Part shown: in pieces, positions 18,111 through 27,815 of the stretch | Layout of the letters: each line of letters begins with the position of its first letter | Numbering within the stretch: the first letter of the stretch is position 1 | NCBI RefSeq assembly: GCF_000423065.1 | Contig: NZ_AUHG01000011.1 | Location: forward strand, 310,001 to 374,000 | Length of the DNA: 64,000 nt | Reading direction: 5' to 3' | DNA from: Christiangramia echinicola DSM 19838 | Lineage (GTDB): Bacteria > Bacteroidota > Bacteroidia > Flavobacteriales > Flavobacteriaceae | Notes under the pieces: generated by a model | What the model was told of the DNA's origin: nothing | What the model saw: only the letters and a program-made list of their open reading frames with translations | Databases searched by the model: none | Translations under genes and position numbers: made by a program

Positions 18111-19055
18111 ATGTTGACAAGAAGACATATCAGGGTTAAAGTAATGCAATCGCTTTACGCGTTTAGCCAAAGCCAGAATGATAACCTTGCTACCGAAGAA
18201 AAATTCCTGCTAAAGAGTATGCAGGAAATGTATGATCTGTTCCTGCTTCAAATAAGTCTGATCACCGAACTAAGAGAACATGCAGAATCCTTTCTGGAGA
18301 AATCACAACAAAAACATCTAGCCACCAGCGAAGAAAAAGATCCCAACCGCAAATTTGTGGATAATCAGGTGATTCAAATCCTTAATGAAAATGAAAGCAT
18401 CCAGAACGCCCTGGAAAAACATAAAATAAATCACTGGAAACAGGATGACGAATATGTTGCTATCATTTGGAGCGAGGTGAGAAATAGTACTGCTTACCAG
18501 GAATATATGGAAACCAGGGATAGAGATTTTGATGAAGATAAGAAATTCATCATTCATATCTTTAAAGAGATCATCGCGCCTAACGATAAGCTTTACGAAT
18601 ATCTTGAAGATAAAAAGCTAACCTGGTTAGACGATCTTCCGTTAGTGAATACGGCAATTCTTAAATTCCTTCAAAAGCTTAAAGAGTCTACAGGAAGAGA
18701 GAAGAAGATCACTCAGCTTTTCAAGAATGAAGAAGACAAAGAATTTGCAGTTAAGCTTTTTAGAAAAACTTATCTCAATGATGAGGATCTTTCCGAAGAA
18801 ATGCTTGGGAAAACTCCAAACTGGGATAAAGACAGAATCGCCGAGGTTGATATGGTGCTTATAAAGATGGCTATCTGTGAATTCCTGAAATTCACTAGTA
18901 TTCCGGTTAAGGTTACCATCAACGAATATCTTGAAATTGCTAAAGAATACAGTACGCCGAAGAGTAGCATTTTTATTAACGGAGTACTGGATAAATTATC
19001 AAAAGAATATCAAACAGACGATAAATTAAATAAAACGGGTAGAGGACTTATGTAG
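18111..19055 (+). CDS. nusB: Transcription antitermination factor NusB (long Bacteroidota form)
   Basis: The protein has 314 residues, about twice the length of E. coli NusB. It opens with the family signature LTRRHIRVKVMQSLYA. The N-terminal half (about 30-160) is the extra helical region seen in Bacteroidetes. The C-terminal half (about 190-305) carries the usual NusB features: IAEVDMVLIKMAICEFL and VTINEYLEIAKEYSTPKSSIFINGVLD. NusB binds boxA RNA with NusE in rRNA antitermination. It is followed on the same strand by DUF1573 and yajC, an arrangement I recognise from flavobacteria. Confidence 0.93.
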   Translation: MLTRRHIRVKVMQSLYAFSQSQNDNLATEEKFLLKSMQEMYDLFLLQISLITELREHAESFLEKSQQKHLATSEEKDPNRKFVDNQVIQILNENESIQNALEKHKINHWKQDDEYVAIIWSEVRNSTAYQEYMETRDRDFDEDKKFIIHIFKEIIAPNDKLYEYLEDKKLTWLDDLPLVNTAILKFLQKLKESTGREKKITQLFKNEEDKEFAVKLFRKTYLNDEDLSEEMLGKTPNWDKDRIAEVDMVLIKMAICEFLKFTSIPVKVTINEYLEIAKEYSTPKSSIFINGVLDKLSKEYQTDDKLNKTGRGLM

Positions 19056-19107
19056 TTCAGAATTTTTATTAATTTTATCAATTAGAAATTTAACAAAAAA
19101 CTTCACC

Positions 19108-19566
19108 ATGAAAAAAACAATTTTAATGTTTGCAGCAGTAGGGGCGATGCTGTTCACCGGATGTAAAGATAACGCTTCAGACAAAGTGAAAGCAGAGAAT
19201 GTTGAGGCTTCTGCAGAGCGTGATGCTCAGGAAACTCAGTATCCAGAGATTACTTTTGAGGAATCTGAATTCGATTTCGGAAATATCGCAAAAGGAACGG
19301 CTGTAGAGCACGTTTTTAAATTTGAAAACACAGGAAACGCTCCATTGGTAATTACTAATGCTTCAAGTTCTTGTGGATGTACTGTACCAACATATCCTAA
19401 AAATGAAACTATCGCTCCGGGTGAATCTGGGGAGATGTTAGTAAAGTTCAATGGATCTGGAAACGGGCAGGTTACTAAAACAGTTACTGTATCTGCAAAT
19501 ACAGAATCAGGAAAAGAACAAATTAAAATCAAAGCTTTTGTAGAAGCTGACGAAAACGCTAGCTAA
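19108..19566 (+). CDS. DUF1573 lipoprotein
   Basis: The protein has 152 residues and a lipoprotein signal (lipobox FTGC, Cys19). The DUF1573 core (about 45-145) is an immunoglobulin-like beta sandwich with TFEESEFDFGNIAKGT, VFKFENTGNAPLVI and the Cys-x-Cys-type motif SSCGCTVP. It ends in an acidic tail. It is exported, probably into the periplasm. The function of DUF1573 is not settled; its ASH/MSP-like fold suggests protein binding. It lies between nusB and yajC, 8 bases before yajC, so translation of the pair is probably coupled. Confidence 0.9.
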   Translation: MKKTILMFAAVGAMLFTGCKDNASDKVKAENVEASAERDAQETQYPEITFEESEFDFGNIAKGTAVEHVFKFENTGNAPLVITNASSSCGCTVPTYPKNETIAPGESGEMLVKFNGSGNGQVTKTVTVSANTESGKEQIKIKAFVEADENAS

Positions 19567-19574
19567 AAGCATAT

Positions 19575-19874
19575 ATGGATCAATTAACACAGTTTGCACC
19601 AATTATTTTAATGTTTGTGGTGGTGTATTTTTTTATGATACGCCCGCAAATGAAAAAAGCTAAACAAGAAAAGAATTTTGCTGCCGAGCTCAAAAAAGGA
19701 GATCGGGTGATTACCAAAAGTGGTATGCACGGTAAGATTGTAGATTTCAGCGAAAAAAATAATTCGGTGGTAATTGAAACCGGAGCAGGAAAAATTACTT
19801 TCGATCGTTCTTCAATTTCTATGGAGATGAGTAAGAAGCTAAATGAACCTGTGAAGGAAAAAGAAACAAAGTAG
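19575..19874 (+). CDS. yajC: Preprotein translocase subunit YajC
   Basis: The protein has 99 residues. It has one N-terminal membrane helix (about 8-23, ILMFVVVYFFMIRPQ) and the diagnostic RPQMKKAK segment. The small beta domain (about 38-85) contains GDRVITKSGMHGKIV and VVIETGAGKITFDRSSI. YajC associates with SecDF at the Sec translocon. The length and layout are normal. It is the last gene before the terminator at 19892. Confidence 0.95.
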   Translation: MDQLTQFAPIILMFVVVYFFMIRPQMKKAKQEKNFAAELKKGDRVITKSGMHGKIVDFSEKNNSVVIETGAGKITFDRSSISMEMSKKLNEPVKEKETK

Positions 19875-19891
19875 GTGACACTACTTTAAAT

Positions 19892-19923
19892 AAAAAAAGC
19901 AGCTAGAAATAGCTGCTTTTTTT
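19892..19923 (+). terminator. Bidirectional terminator between yajC and the YdeI-like gene
   Basis: 14-bp stem AAAAAAAGCAGCTA / TAGCTGCTTTTTTT with a GAAA loop, A-rich on one side and T-rich on the other, between convergent genes. Confidence 0.88.
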
Positions 19924-19925
19924 AT

Positions 19926-20519
19926 TTAGCAATTTTTGTATTTATCATGCAGGCCGCTGCCACCCTTTATCATTGGAGTGATTTTTTCTAACCTGCTTAA
20001 CCTGGTCGTTTCTCTCTTGGCATTAGAAATATGTTCGGCATATTCTCTCTGTTTACCTGGGGTTAACCTGTTAAAAGCTGACCTTAATTCAGGATCAGAA
20101 TCAAAGGCCTTTGCAAGTTCAGGAGGTATGATAAGCTCTTTTTGTTTTATTGGCTTAATTATCTTTCCTTCTTTCTGATTTTGAATAGCCTCCAGTATAT
20201 AAGGTAGCAATGCTGAAGTTCTAATTTCATCTCTTTTTTCAAAACGGATCTGGCGAAGTGCTTTGGTCTTACCTTCCTGAGCATTCACCAGCAGGGAAGT
20301 GTTTTCTTTTAAGAGAGCACCATTAAAGAACCATAGAGCATAATGATTTTTAAAGGCTCCAATTCCAACTACATTTTTCCCCTCTAAGGTATAAATTGGT
20401 GCACCCCATTTAATAGCAGGTTCCAGATCTGTAGTAATGATCATTTCATGTAGTTGTCTCAATTCTTCCTCCCAATGCTTATGGCAGGAAATATATTCTT
20501 CTACATTCTTTACAGGCAT
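19926..20519 (-). CDS. YdeI/OmpD-associated, DUF1801-domain protein
   Basis: The protein has 197 residues. The N-terminal part (about 1-115) is the DUF1801 fold, with LEPAIKWGAPIYTLEGKNVVGIGAFKNH. The C-terminal part (about 130-190) is the YdeI-associated helical domain, with IIPPELAKAFDSDPELRSAFNRLTPGKQREYAEHISNAKRETTR split by short turns. The protein is cytoplasmic and its biochemical function is unknown. The family is linked loosely to stress and iron-sulfur proteins. It lies 16 bases downstream of pepT on the same strand, so it is probably co-transcribed with it. Confidence 0.85.
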   Translation of the reverse strand: MPVKNVEEYISCHKHWEEELRQLHEMIITTDLEPAIKWGAPIYTLEGKNVVGIGAFKNHYALWFFNGALLKENTSLLVNAQEGKTKALRQIRFEKRDEIRTSALLPYILEAIQNQKEGKIIKPIKQKELIIPPELAKAFDSDPELRSAFNRLTPGKQREYAEHISNAKRETTRLSRLEKITPMIKGGSGLHDKYKNC

Positions 20520-20535
20520 GATCTTTAGATTATAA

Positions 20536-21777
20536 TTACTCGTATTTTTTAGCTGTCAATTCTGCTAATTTAATAATAACTTCGGTGGCCTTCTGCATAC
20601 TTTCTACAGGTACATATTCGTATTTTCCGTGAAAGTTATGACCTCCAGCAAAAATATTAGGACAGGGTAGTCCCATAAAGCTTAATTGAGCACCATCTGT
20701 ACCACCTCTAATAGGTTTGATAATTGGTTTCACGTCAACTTCTTCCATAGCTTTTTCAGCAAGGTCAACGATATGCATCACAGGTTCCACCTTTTCCCGC
20801 ATATTAAAGTACTGGTCTTTGATCTCAATGCTAATGCAATTTCTTCCATATTGAGAGCAAATATCGCTTACCAGGTCTTGCATCATTTGTTTCCTGGCTT
20901 CAAAATGCGTTTTGTCATGATCTCTAATTATATATTCCATCACTGTCTCCTCAACATCACCTTTGATATTGCTTAAGTGAAAGAATCCCTGTCTGCCTTC
21001 AGTATGTTCGGGAGTTTCTAATCTAGGTAAAGAATTGATGAAATCCTGAGCGATATACATACTGTTCACCATTTTATCTTTCGCATAACCTGGGTGTACA
21101 CTTTTCCCTTCAACCCGTACGATGGCCTGGGCGGCGTTAAAATTTTCATATTCCAGTTCACCTATCTGGCTACCATCCATGGTGTAAGCCCATTTAGCCC
21201 CGAATTTTTCCACATCGAATTTATGGGCACCTTTCCCAATTTCCTCATCTGGCGTAAAGCAGATCCTGATTTTACCGTGAGGAATTTCAGGATTATCAAC
21301 AAGATATTCCATTGCCATCATGATCTCAGTGATCCCGGCTTTATCATCGGCACCTAGTAAGGTGGTGCCATCTGTGGTTATTAATGTCTGACCTTTATAT
21401 TGTTCAAGATCTTCAAAATAATCCGGAGAAAGAATGATGTTCTTTTCTTTATTAAGAATGATGTCTTTCCCGTCATAATTTTCAATGATCTGTGGATTTA
21501 CATTGGTCCCAGAAAAGTCTGGGGTGGTATCAAAATGTGAAACAAAACCAATAACAGGAACGTCATGTGGAACATTAGCCGGCAAGGTTGCCATCACATA
21601 GGCATTTTCGTCTATACTAACATCCTGAAGCCCTATGGCTTTTAGTTCATCAACTAGTTTATTGGCAAGATTCCATTGTTTCTCGGTGCTGGGTGTGGAG
21701 TCACTATGTGGATCACTCTGAGTGTCGATTTTTACGTAGCTAATAAATTTGTTGGTGAGTCTTTCTTTATTGATCAT
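20536..21777 (-). CDS. pepT: Peptidase T (tripeptidase)
   Basis: The protein has 413 residues. It has the M20-family metal-ligand order: His in [10 protein letters not shown], bridging Asp in [10 protein letters not shown], Glu-Glu in [11 protein letters not shown], Asp in TMDG, and a C-terminal His in [12 protein letters not shown]. The N-terminal [16 protein letters not shown] segment is typical of PepT. It removes the N-terminal residue from tripeptides in the cytoplasm with two zinc ions. The length is normal (about 410). The upstream region 21778-22066 carries the divergent start of a TonB receptor gene. Confidence 0.95.
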   Translation of the reverse strand: MINKERLTNKFISYVKIDTQSDPHSDSTPSTEKQWNLANKLVDELKAIGLQDVSIDENAYVMATLPANVPHDVPVIGFVSHFDTTPDFSGTNVNPQIIENYDGKDIILNKEKNIILSPDYFEDLEQYKGQTLITTDGTTLLGADDKAGITEIMMAMEYLVDNPEIPHGKIRICFTPDEEIGKGAHKFDVEKFGAKWAYTMDGSQIGELEYENFNAAQAIVRVEGKSVHPGYAKDKMVNSMYIAQDFINSLPRLETPEHTEGRQGFFHLSNIKGDVEETVMEYIIRDHDKTHFEARKQMMQDLVSDICSQYGRNCISIEIKDQYFNMREKVEPVMHIVDLAEKAMEEVDVKPIIKPIRGGTDGAQLSFMGLPCPNIFAGGHNFHGKYEYVPVESMQKATEVIIKLAELTAKKYE

Positions 21778-22066
21778 CCTGGATTTTTATTTAAATATCT
21801 ACCGGTTGATTTTGTTTAACCGTTTGAGTAACAAAGATAAATTAACCGAAGCTTATTTTTCCTTAAACTTATTTAAAAACTGCCTACATCATTAGTAGAA
21901 TTTCATTTACTAATAAGATTTATAAGCGCGGTAAAAACAAGTGTAAAGCTCATTTTAATTATTAAAAAACCCTGTATTAGTCACGTTCAAAATGTTGAAA
22001 ATGAAGTAATTGTAGTAAAAAACATAAATAATTAGTATATATTTAAGAAAACAAACCTTATAAAAT

Positions 22067-24940
22067 ATGAAAAATTATTACTTGTTAATTTTATCGTTTT
22101 TCTTTTGTTGGTTAGGTCATGCACAGGCCCAGACTATAAGTGGGGTAGTGCTTGATGAGAATTCTGAGCCTCTTGGTGGGGTTACTGTGGCCATAAAAGA
22201 TACAAACCGCGGGACCAGTACAGATTTTGATGGAAATTATTCCCTGGAGGCGGAATTGGGACAAACTCTGGTATTTACCTTTGTTGGTTATGATGCTCGT
22301 GAGGTATTAATAGACCAGCAAGAAATTAATGTTACCATGGTTTCTGGAATGTCACTTGGTGAAGTAGTTCTTGTAGGATCTAGAAATCCAAGTAGAACGG
22401 TAGTAGAATCTACTGTTCCCATAGATGTACTGGATGTGCAGGAAATGACCGTGGCAGTACCACAGGTTAACCTTAACCAGATGCTGAATTACGTTGCACC
22501 ATCTTTTACTTCGAATACCCAAACAATTTCAGATGGAACAGATCATATAGATCCGGCTTCGTTAAGAGGACTGGGACCAGATCAGGTTTTGGTTTTGATC
22601 AATGGAAAAAGAAGACATAACTCTTCTTTGATAAATGTGAATGGAACATTTGGTAGAGGTAGCGTGGGAACAGATTTAAATGCCATCCCTGCTTCAGCAA
22701 TTAAAAGGATTGAAGTATTACGGGATGGAGCTGCTGCCCAGTACGGTTCAGATGCTATTGCCGGTGTTATTAATATAGTGCTGGTAGATAGAACCAATGA
22801 ACTGAGTTTTAACGTTACTACCGGAGCAAACTTTTCTAAAAATGCTAATGAACAAACCGGAGGTGTAGATGGTGAGACTGTAAATGTCGCCGCGAGCTAT
22901 GGAATCTCTTTAGGTGAAAAGGGCGGGTATGTAGCCTTTGCCGGTGATTTTGATTATAGAGAGGATTATAATAGAATGAAAGAATGGGAGGGCACTATAT
23001 TCAATGCATATAATGCTATTGAATTTCGTGCTGCAAACAGTGGTGCTAATATTGCTAACCTGTCAGATGATCAGATCAAGGAATTTGCTCAGGATGTTTC
23101 TTATTTCAGCAGTGACTTCCAAAATGACATTGGTAATGCTCCAGACAGAGAAGCTTTACAGGATCTTTTAGGTCTTGATGTTACCCAGGAAGAGCTTAAT
23201 GCCCGGGGCCTTGAGCGCACAGATTTCAACATGAGAGTGGGACAATCTGCTTTACGAGGTGGTAGATTTTTTGCAAATATGAGCCTGCCTTTAGATGATG
23301 CAGGAACCGAATTATATTCATTTGCAGGAATGAGCTCGCGTAGGGGTAATTCTGCTGGTTTCTACAGGTTGCCAAACCAGAGTAGAACATATACTCCTAT
23401 CTATATTAATGGATTTTTGCCGGAGATCAATTCTAAGATCAAGGATCAATCTATTGCAGTTGGAGTTAGAGGTAAAATAAGCGATTGGGAGGTAGATTTT
23501 AGTAATACCTGGGGGAAAAATGAATTCCAGTATTTTATTTCGAATACTTCCAATGCATCCTTGCAGAGAGCAAGTCCAACCGCATTTGATGCAGGAGGAT
23601 TTTCTTTTCTTCAGAATACAACCAACCTGGATATTAGTAGGTTCTATGAAGAAGTTTTTCTTGGTATGAACGTGGCCTTTGGAGCGGAACATAGATTTGA
23701 GAACTATGAAATTGAAGCTGGTGAAAGAGGCTCTTATGAACAATATACTCAGGATGGAGATGTGGTTATTAGAGCAGTCCAGGATCCTGCATTTGATTTT
23801 TTCGGAAGTGCAAGGCCGGGTGGTTCTCAGGTGTTTCCTGGATTTAGCCCTAAGAACGAATTATCCAGAGAGCGTAGTAGTATAGCGGGATATTTTGATT
23901 TGGAGGTAGATTTTAGTGAAAGATTTCTGGCAACATTTGCGACCAGGTTTGAAGATTATTCAGATTTTGGATCTACCCTTAATTTTAAATTATCATCCAG
24001 ATATAAGTTAACCGATAATATTAATATTAGGGGAGCGGCGAATACAGGATTTAGAGCGCCTTCATTACACCAATTATATTTCAATTCAACTTCAACCATT
24101 TTTGATAATGAAGGTAATCCTCAGGAAGTAGGTACATTTTCTAACGATAGCAGGGCAGCACAATTATTGGGTATTCCTGCTTTGAAGGAAGAAACTTCAA
24201 AAAGTATAAGCCTTGGTTTTACGGCAAAAATCCCGGATGCTAATCTATCTCTAACCGTTGATGGTTATTTTGTTGCTATAGACGATCGTGTGGTTTACAC
24301 AGGTCAATTCACCGGTCCTGGAACCGATTCAGAATTAGATCGACTTTTGGCGCAGGCAAATGCAACAGCCGCTTCATTCTTTGCGAATGCAATTGATACA
24401 GAATCTAAAGGTTTAGATATGGTTGTAACTCATAAAGCTATCTTTAACGATAACTTCAGTTTAAAATCTGATCTTGCCGCAACGCTGTCTAAAACGCAAA
24501 AGGTAGGAGATATTAATGCGTCAGACGTGTTGGAAAGAGCAGGACTTGTGGATACATATTTCCCGGAAGATAGCCGTGTTTACCTGGAAGAAGCAGTTCC
24601 AAGAACCAAGGTGAATCTTACCAATAGCCTGACTGCGGGAGATTTCAATGTCTTTCTTAGAAATGTTTATTTTGGTGAAGTAACTGAAGCTACTACGATT
24701 CTTGAAAATCAACAGGTTTTTGGTACTAAGGTGGTTACAGATCTTTCGGTTGGATTCCAGGCTACAGAGTCACTTACTTTAACCGTAGGTGCAAATAACC
24801 TTTTTGATGTTTATCCAGATAGAGCCGAGCCAGAGTTTGGAAACCGAAGTGATGGAAGGTTCGACTGGTCCAGGAGAGCACAGCAATTTGGAGTTGCCGG
24901 GCGTTTCCTTTTTGCAAGAGTGAGTATAAATCTAAAATAA
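22067..24940 (+). CDS. TonB-dependent outer-membrane receptor with CarboxypepD-like N-domain
   Basis: The protein has 957 residues and a signal peptide ending near GHAQAQ (residue 22). Residues about 23-110 form a carboxypeptidase-D regulatory-like domain ([20 protein letters not shown]). The plug domain follows (about 115-240), with [18 protein letters not shown] and [28 protein letters not shown]. The 22-strand barrel runs to the end, with the usual C-terminal [10 protein letters not shown]...[18 protein letters not shown]. No SusD partner is adjacent, so it probably does not belong to a polysaccharide locus. The substrate is unknown. The 289-base upstream region contains no other gene and only a weak AT-rich promoter-like stretch. 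Confidence 0.93.
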   Translation: MKNYYLLILSFFFCWLGHAQAQTISGVVLDENSEPLGGVTVAIKDTNRGTSTDFDGNYSLEAELGQTLVFTFVGYDAREVLIDQQEINVTMVSGMSLGEVVLVGSRNPSRTVVESTVPIDVLDVQEMTVAVPQVNLNQMLNYVAPSFTSNTQTISDGTDHIDPASLRGLGPDQVLVLINGKRRHNSSLINVNGTFGRGSVGTDLNAIPASAIKRIEVLRDGAAAQYGSDAIAGVINIVLVDRTNELSFNVTTGANFSKNANEQTGGVDGETVNVAASYGISLGEKGGYVAFAGDFDYREDYNRMKEWEGTIFNAYNAIEFRAANSGANIANLSDDQIKEFAQDVSYFSSDFQNDIGNAPDREALQDLLGLDVTQEELNARGLERTDFNMRVGQSALRGGRFFANMSLPLDDAGTELYSFAGMSSRRGNSAGFYRLPNQSRTYTPIYINGFLPEINSKIKDQSIAVGVRGKISDWEVDFSNTWGKNEFQYFISNTSNASLQRASPTAFDAGGFSFLQNTTNLDISRFYEEVFLGMNVAFGAEHRFENYEIEAGERGSYEQYTQDGDVVIRAVQDPAFDFFGSARPGGSQVFPGFSPKNELSRERSSIAGYFDLEVDFSERFLATFATRFEDYSDFGSTLNFKLSSRYKLTDNINIRGAANTGFRAPSLHQLYFNSTSTIFDNEGNPQEVGTFSNDSRAAQLLGIPALKEETSKSISLGFTAKIPDANLSLTVDGYFVAIDDRVVYTGQFTGPGTDSELDRLLAQANATAASFFANAIDTESKGLDMVVTHKAIFNDNFSLKSDLAATLSKTQKVGDINASDVLERAGLVDTYFPEDSRVYLEEAVPRTKVNLTNSLTAGDFNVFLRNVYFGEVTEATTILENQQVFGTKVVTDLSVGFQATESLTLTVGANNLFDVYPDRAEPEFGNRSDGRFDWSRRAQQFGVAGRFLFARVSINLK

Positions 24941-24962
24941 GATTGAAATAAGTTTGAATGAG

Positions 24963-24988
24963 AAAGCAGCTGAGAAGCTGCTTTTTTA
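24963..24988 (+). terminator. Rho-independent terminator after the TonB receptor
   Basis: 9-bp stem AAAGCAGCT / AGCTGCTTT with a GAGA loop followed by T residues. Confidence 0.85.
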
Positions 24989-25045
24989 TTTCTGGACTAA
25001 CTGGAAGAGAATATACTGTGAGCTTTTCATTTATGTAAATTCAAT

Positions 25046-25053
25046 TACTTTTG
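25046..25053 (+). promoter_or_regulatory. -7 element of the pyrD promoter
   Basis: TACTTTTG is an exact TAnnTTTG match 16 bases before the pyrD ATG, which implies a very short leader. Confidence 0.5.
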
Positions 25054-25069
25054 CGAAAACTTTCCAAGA

Positions 25070-26092
25070 ATGTACAAATCCTTAATAAGACCTGCGCTTT
25101 TTAAATTTGATCCAGAAGAAATTCACTATTTCACCTTTAATTTTTTGCGTCGCTTCTGCAAGCTGCCTGGAGCATTATCATTTTTAAGGTCAAAATTTGA
25201 GGTGAAAGATAAAAGACTGGAAAGAGAGGTTTTTGGATTAAAATTTAAAAATCCGGTTGGTCTGGCTGCTGGTTTTGACAAGGATGCTAAGCTGTACAAC
25301 GAACTTTCAGCTTTAGGATTTGGTTTTATAGAAGTTGGGACAGTAACTCCAAAACCGCAGGCAGGGAATGAGAAGCAAAGATTGTTCAGGCTTAAAGAGG
25401 ATTCAGCCATTATAAACCGAATGGGTTTTAATAACCATGGAGTTGAAGAAATGGTGGAGCGACTTAAGAAAAATAAGAATGTACTTATTGGGGGTAATAT
25501 TGGCAAGAATAAAGTAACTCCTAATGAAAATGCTGTAGACGACTATGTGTATAGTTTCGAAGCTCTTTTTGACCATGTAAATTATTTTGTGGTAAATGTA
25601 AGTTCCCCAAATACTCCTAATTTGAGAGAACTTCAGGATAAGGAGCCATTAAAGAAACTTCTTAATACACTTCAGGAAAGAAATAATAAAAAGGCGAATC
25701 CTAAACCAATATTATTAAAGATCGCACCAGATCTAACAGATGATCAGCTTATAGATATTATTGAGATCGTCCAGGAAACAAAAATTGCGGGAGTGATTGC
25801 TACCAACACTACCATTTCCAGGGAAGGTCTTAATTCTGAAAACAAAGCTGAGATGGGAGGTCTCAGTGGTAAGCCACTTACTAAAAGATCTACTGAGGTT
25901 ATCCGGTTTCTTTCTGAAAAAAGCGGGAAAGCATTCCCTATTATTGGAGTGGGAGGAATACATACTTCTGAAGATGCAATAGAAAAGCTTGAGGCAGGGG
26001 CCAGCCTGGTACAATTATATACCGGGTTTATATATGAAGGCCCACAGATTATAAAGGATATTAATAAAAAAATCCTGGAGAAGGGCCTTTAG
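25070..26092 (+). CDS. pyrD: Dihydroorotate dehydrogenase, quinone-dependent (class 2)
   Basis: The protein has 340 residues. The N-terminal amphipathic extension (about 1-40, with [16 protein letters not shown]) is the membrane/quinone tunnel of class 2 enzymes. The barrel has [23 protein letters not shown], the FMN-region [23 protein letters not shown] with the catalytic Ser of class 2, and IIGVGGI. It oxidises dihydroorotate to orotate in pyrimidine synthesis and feeds electrons to menaquinone at the inner membrane. The next gene starts 4 bases after the stop. Confidence 0.96.
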   Translation: MYKSLIRPALFKFDPEEIHYFTFNFLRRFCKLPGALSFLRSKFEVKDKRLEREVFGLKFKNPVGLAAGFDKDAKLYNELSALGFGFIEVGTVTPKPQAGNEKQRLFRLKEDSAIINRMGFNNHGVEEMVERLKKNKNVLIGGNIGKNKVTPNENAVDDYVYSFEALFDHVNYFVVNVSSPNTPNLRELQDKEPLKKLLNTLQERNNKKANPKPILLKIAPDLTDDQLIDIIEIVQETKIAGVIATNTTISREGLNSENKAEMGGLSGKPLTKRSTEVIRFLSEKSGKAFPIIGVGGIHTSEDAIEKLEAGASLVQLYTGFIYEGPQIIKDINKKILEKGL

Positions 26093-26095
26093 ATT

Positions 26096-26710
26096 ATGCT
26101 GGACCAGATCATTCCTTTTTTAACGGCTTCAATTCTTTTAACCTTTTCCCCGGGACCGGATATTATATATGTTCTGGTAAGGTCAATGGCCTATGGTGCA
26201 AAGCAGGGCATTATAACCGCTTTGGGTCTGGTAAGTGGGATCCTTATCCATACGAGTCTGGTTGCTTTTGGAGTTTCAGCTATAATTAAACAATCTGAAA
26301 ATATTTTCCTGATCATTAAGATCTTTGGCGCGGTATATCTATTATATCTCGCCTGGCAGGTTTATAAAAGCAACCCAGACATAGCCTTTTCTTCTGAGGG
26401 CTTGAATAAGCGAAATTCTTTTAGCATCTTTAGAAAGGGATTCATTATGAATGTTCTGAATCCTAAAGTGGGAATATTTTTCCTTGCATTTTTCCCCGGA
26501 TTTTTATGGGATCCAAAGGCTAATACTGTATTACAATTCTATATACTAGGATTGCTTTTTATGATACAGGCCTTGATGATTTTCAGCCTGGTTGCCGTAC
26601 TTTCAGACAAGATCTCAAAGTACATCAAGTCGCATCCAAAATCGGGTTTGTTTTTAAAATGGATGCAGATAGTGATCTTTATACTTATTACGGGACTTAT
26701 TCTGCTTTGA
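26096..26710 (+). CDS. LysE/RhtB-family amino-acid exporter
   Basis: The protein has 204 residues and about six membrane helices. The family signature is near the N-terminus (LLTFSPGPDIIYVLVRSMAYGAKQGI). Later come the LYLAWQVYKS segment and NVLNPKVGIFFLAFFPGFL. The length is normal for RhtB/LysE exporters, which push amino acids or homoserine lactones out of the cell. The start is 4 bases after the pyrD stop, so the two are probably translated from one message. No regulator is adjacent. Confidence 0.92.
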   Translation: MLDQIIPFLTASILLTFSPGPDIIYVLVRSMAYGAKQGIITALGLVSGILIHTSLVAFGVSAIIKQSENIFLIIKIFGAVYLLYLAWQVYKSNPDIAFSSEGLNKRNSFSIFRKGFIMNVLNPKVGIFFLAFFPGFLWDPKANTVLQFYILGLLFMIQALMIFSLVAVLSDKISKYIKSHPKSGLFLKWMQIVIFILITGLILL

Positions 26711-26806
26711 TCGGTTGAAGAATTCCTAGTTTAAAATCTGGATTTCTGCTTTCAAATTTAAAATTATCAATAAAACGATATTCTTTTTCAATTTTCTTTA
26801 AAATGC

Positions 26807-26814
26807 TATCTTTG
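26807..26814 (+). promoter_or_regulatory. -7 element of the HMG-CoA lyase promoter
   Basis: TATCTTTG is an exact TAnnTTTG match whose last base is only 5 bases from the ATG at 26820, so the transcript should start at or next to the start codon (leaderless). Confidence 0.55.
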
Positions 26815-26819
26815 GCCGT

Positions 26820-27683
26820 ATGGCTAAAGTGAAATTAATCGAATGTCCACGGGACGCAATGCAGGGGATTAGGGATTTTATTCCAACTGAGAAGAAGGTT
26901 CAGTATATACAGTCTCTTTTACGTTGTGGTTTCGACACCATCGACTTCGGAAGTTTTGTTTCGCCAAAGGCCATTCCTCAAATGAAAGATACCGCTGAGG
27001 TGCTTTCAAAACTTGACCTTTCAACCACCATAAGTAATCTTCTTGCTATTGTTGCCAATACCAGAGGAGCTGAAGATGCTTCAAAATTTGAAGAGATAGG
27101 TTATCTTGGATATCCTTTTTCTATTTCTGAAAACTTCCAGATGCGTAACACGCATAAAACGATTGCCGAATCTGTAGAGGTTTTGCAGGAAATTTTGAAT
27201 ATCGCAGATAGATCGAATAAAGAGGTTGTGGCTTATCTAAGTATGGGTTTTGGAAATCCTTATGGAGATCCATGGAATGTGGAGATCGTAGGGGAGTGGA
27301 CAGAAAAACTTTCTGCCATGGGAGTTAAGATCTTATCCCTGTCTGATACTGTGGGGACTTCAACGCCTGAAATAATTGATTATCTCTTTTCAAATCTTAT
27401 CTCAAAATACCCCAACATCGAGTTTGGGGCTCATTTGCATACCACGCCAAGCAAGTGGCATGAAAAAGTTGATGCGGCATTTAAGGCCGGCTGTCATAGA
27501 TTTGATGGTGCCATACAGGGTTTTGGAGGATGCCCGATGGCTAAAGATGAACTTACCGGTAATATGCCATCAGAAAAAATGCTTTCTTACTTCAATTCAA
27601 CAAAAGCAGATACGAATATTAAAATGACCAGTTTTGAGTCTGCATATAATGAAGCTTCTAAGATCTTTAATGCCTACCATTAA
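26820..27683 (+). CDS. Hydroxymethylglutaryl-CoA lyase
   Basis: The protein has 287 residues. It is an HMG-CoA-lyase/citramalate-type TIM barrel with the start VKLIECPRDAMQGI (the Arg-Asp pair of the metal site), DFGSFVSPKAIPQM, SLSDTVGTSTP, the His-x-His metal pair in FGAHLHTTPS, and the Cys-loop GFGGCPMAKDELTGN. It splits HMG-CoA into acetoacetate and acetyl-CoA in leucine breakdown and is cytoplasmic. No other leucine-degradation genes adjoin it; the leucine-type dehydrogenase at 16923 could act upstream in the same pathway. Confidence 0.93.
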   Translation: MAKVKLIECPRDAMQGIRDFIPTEKKVQYIQSLLRCGFDTIDFGSFVSPKAIPQMKDTAEVLSKLDLSTTISNLLAIVANTRGAEDASKFEEIGYLGYPFSISENFQMRNTHKTIAESVEVLQEILNIADRSNKEVVAYLSMGFGNPYGDPWNVEIVGEWTEKLSAMGVKILSLSDTVGTSTPEIIDYLFSNLISKYPNIEFGAHLHTTPSKWHEKVDAAFKAGCHRFDGAIQGFGGCPMAKDELTGNMPSEKMLSYFNSTKADTNIKMTSFESAYNEASKIFNAYH

Positions 27684-27720
27684 CAGGATTTATAGTTTCC
27701 TATTGTACTATTAATAAATC

Positions 27721-27743
27721 TTATTTAAAATTAATCTAAATAA
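27721..27743. promoter_or_regulatory. Palindromic operator candidate, upstream copy
   Basis: A 23-base near-palindrome with a 9-5-9 layout: TTATTTAAA, spacer ATTAA, TCTAAATAA. One mismatch in nine. It ends 2 bases before the -33 TTG of the DUF4856 promoter. It is probably a binding site for an iron- or metal-responsive regulator (Fur- or DtxR-like); the identity is inferred only from the downstream genes. Confidence 0.6.
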
Positions 27744-27744
27744 A

Positions 27745-27760
27745 CTTGTGATAACACAAG
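27745..27760. repeat. Perfect inverted repeat CTTGTG-ATAA-CACAAG
   Basis: A 6-4-6 perfect inverted repeat that contains the -33 TTG of the DUF4856 promoter. It could be a third protein-binding site or a coincidence. Confidence 0.45.
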
Positions 27761-27776
27761 CGGGTCTTTATATTTG
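27746..27776 (+). promoter_or_regulatory. Promoter of the DUF4856-imelysin-carboxylase-receptor operon
   Basis: -33 TTG at 27746-27748, 20-base spacer, exact -7 TATATTTG at 27769-27776. It lies between the two palindromes at 27721 and 27787. Confidence 0.75.
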
Positions 27777-27786
27777 CTGCCGAAAA

Positions 27787-27809
27787 TTATTTTAAACCAG
27801 TCTAAATAA
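27787..27809. promoter_or_regulatory. Palindromic operator candidate, downstream copy
   Basis: The second 23-base copy of the 9-5-9 layout: TTATTTTAA, ACCAG, TCTAAATAA. Its right half is identical to that of the first copy; the halves match at seven of nine positions. It lies in the 5' leader, 6 bases before the ATG at 27816, where a bound protein would block transcription start or early elongation. Confidence 0.6.
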
Positions 27810-27815
27810 ACGAAT

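Noticed and set aside
22067-24940. TonB receptor as part of a polysaccharide utilisation locus
   Set aside because: No SusD-like gene or glycoside hydrolase lies next to it.
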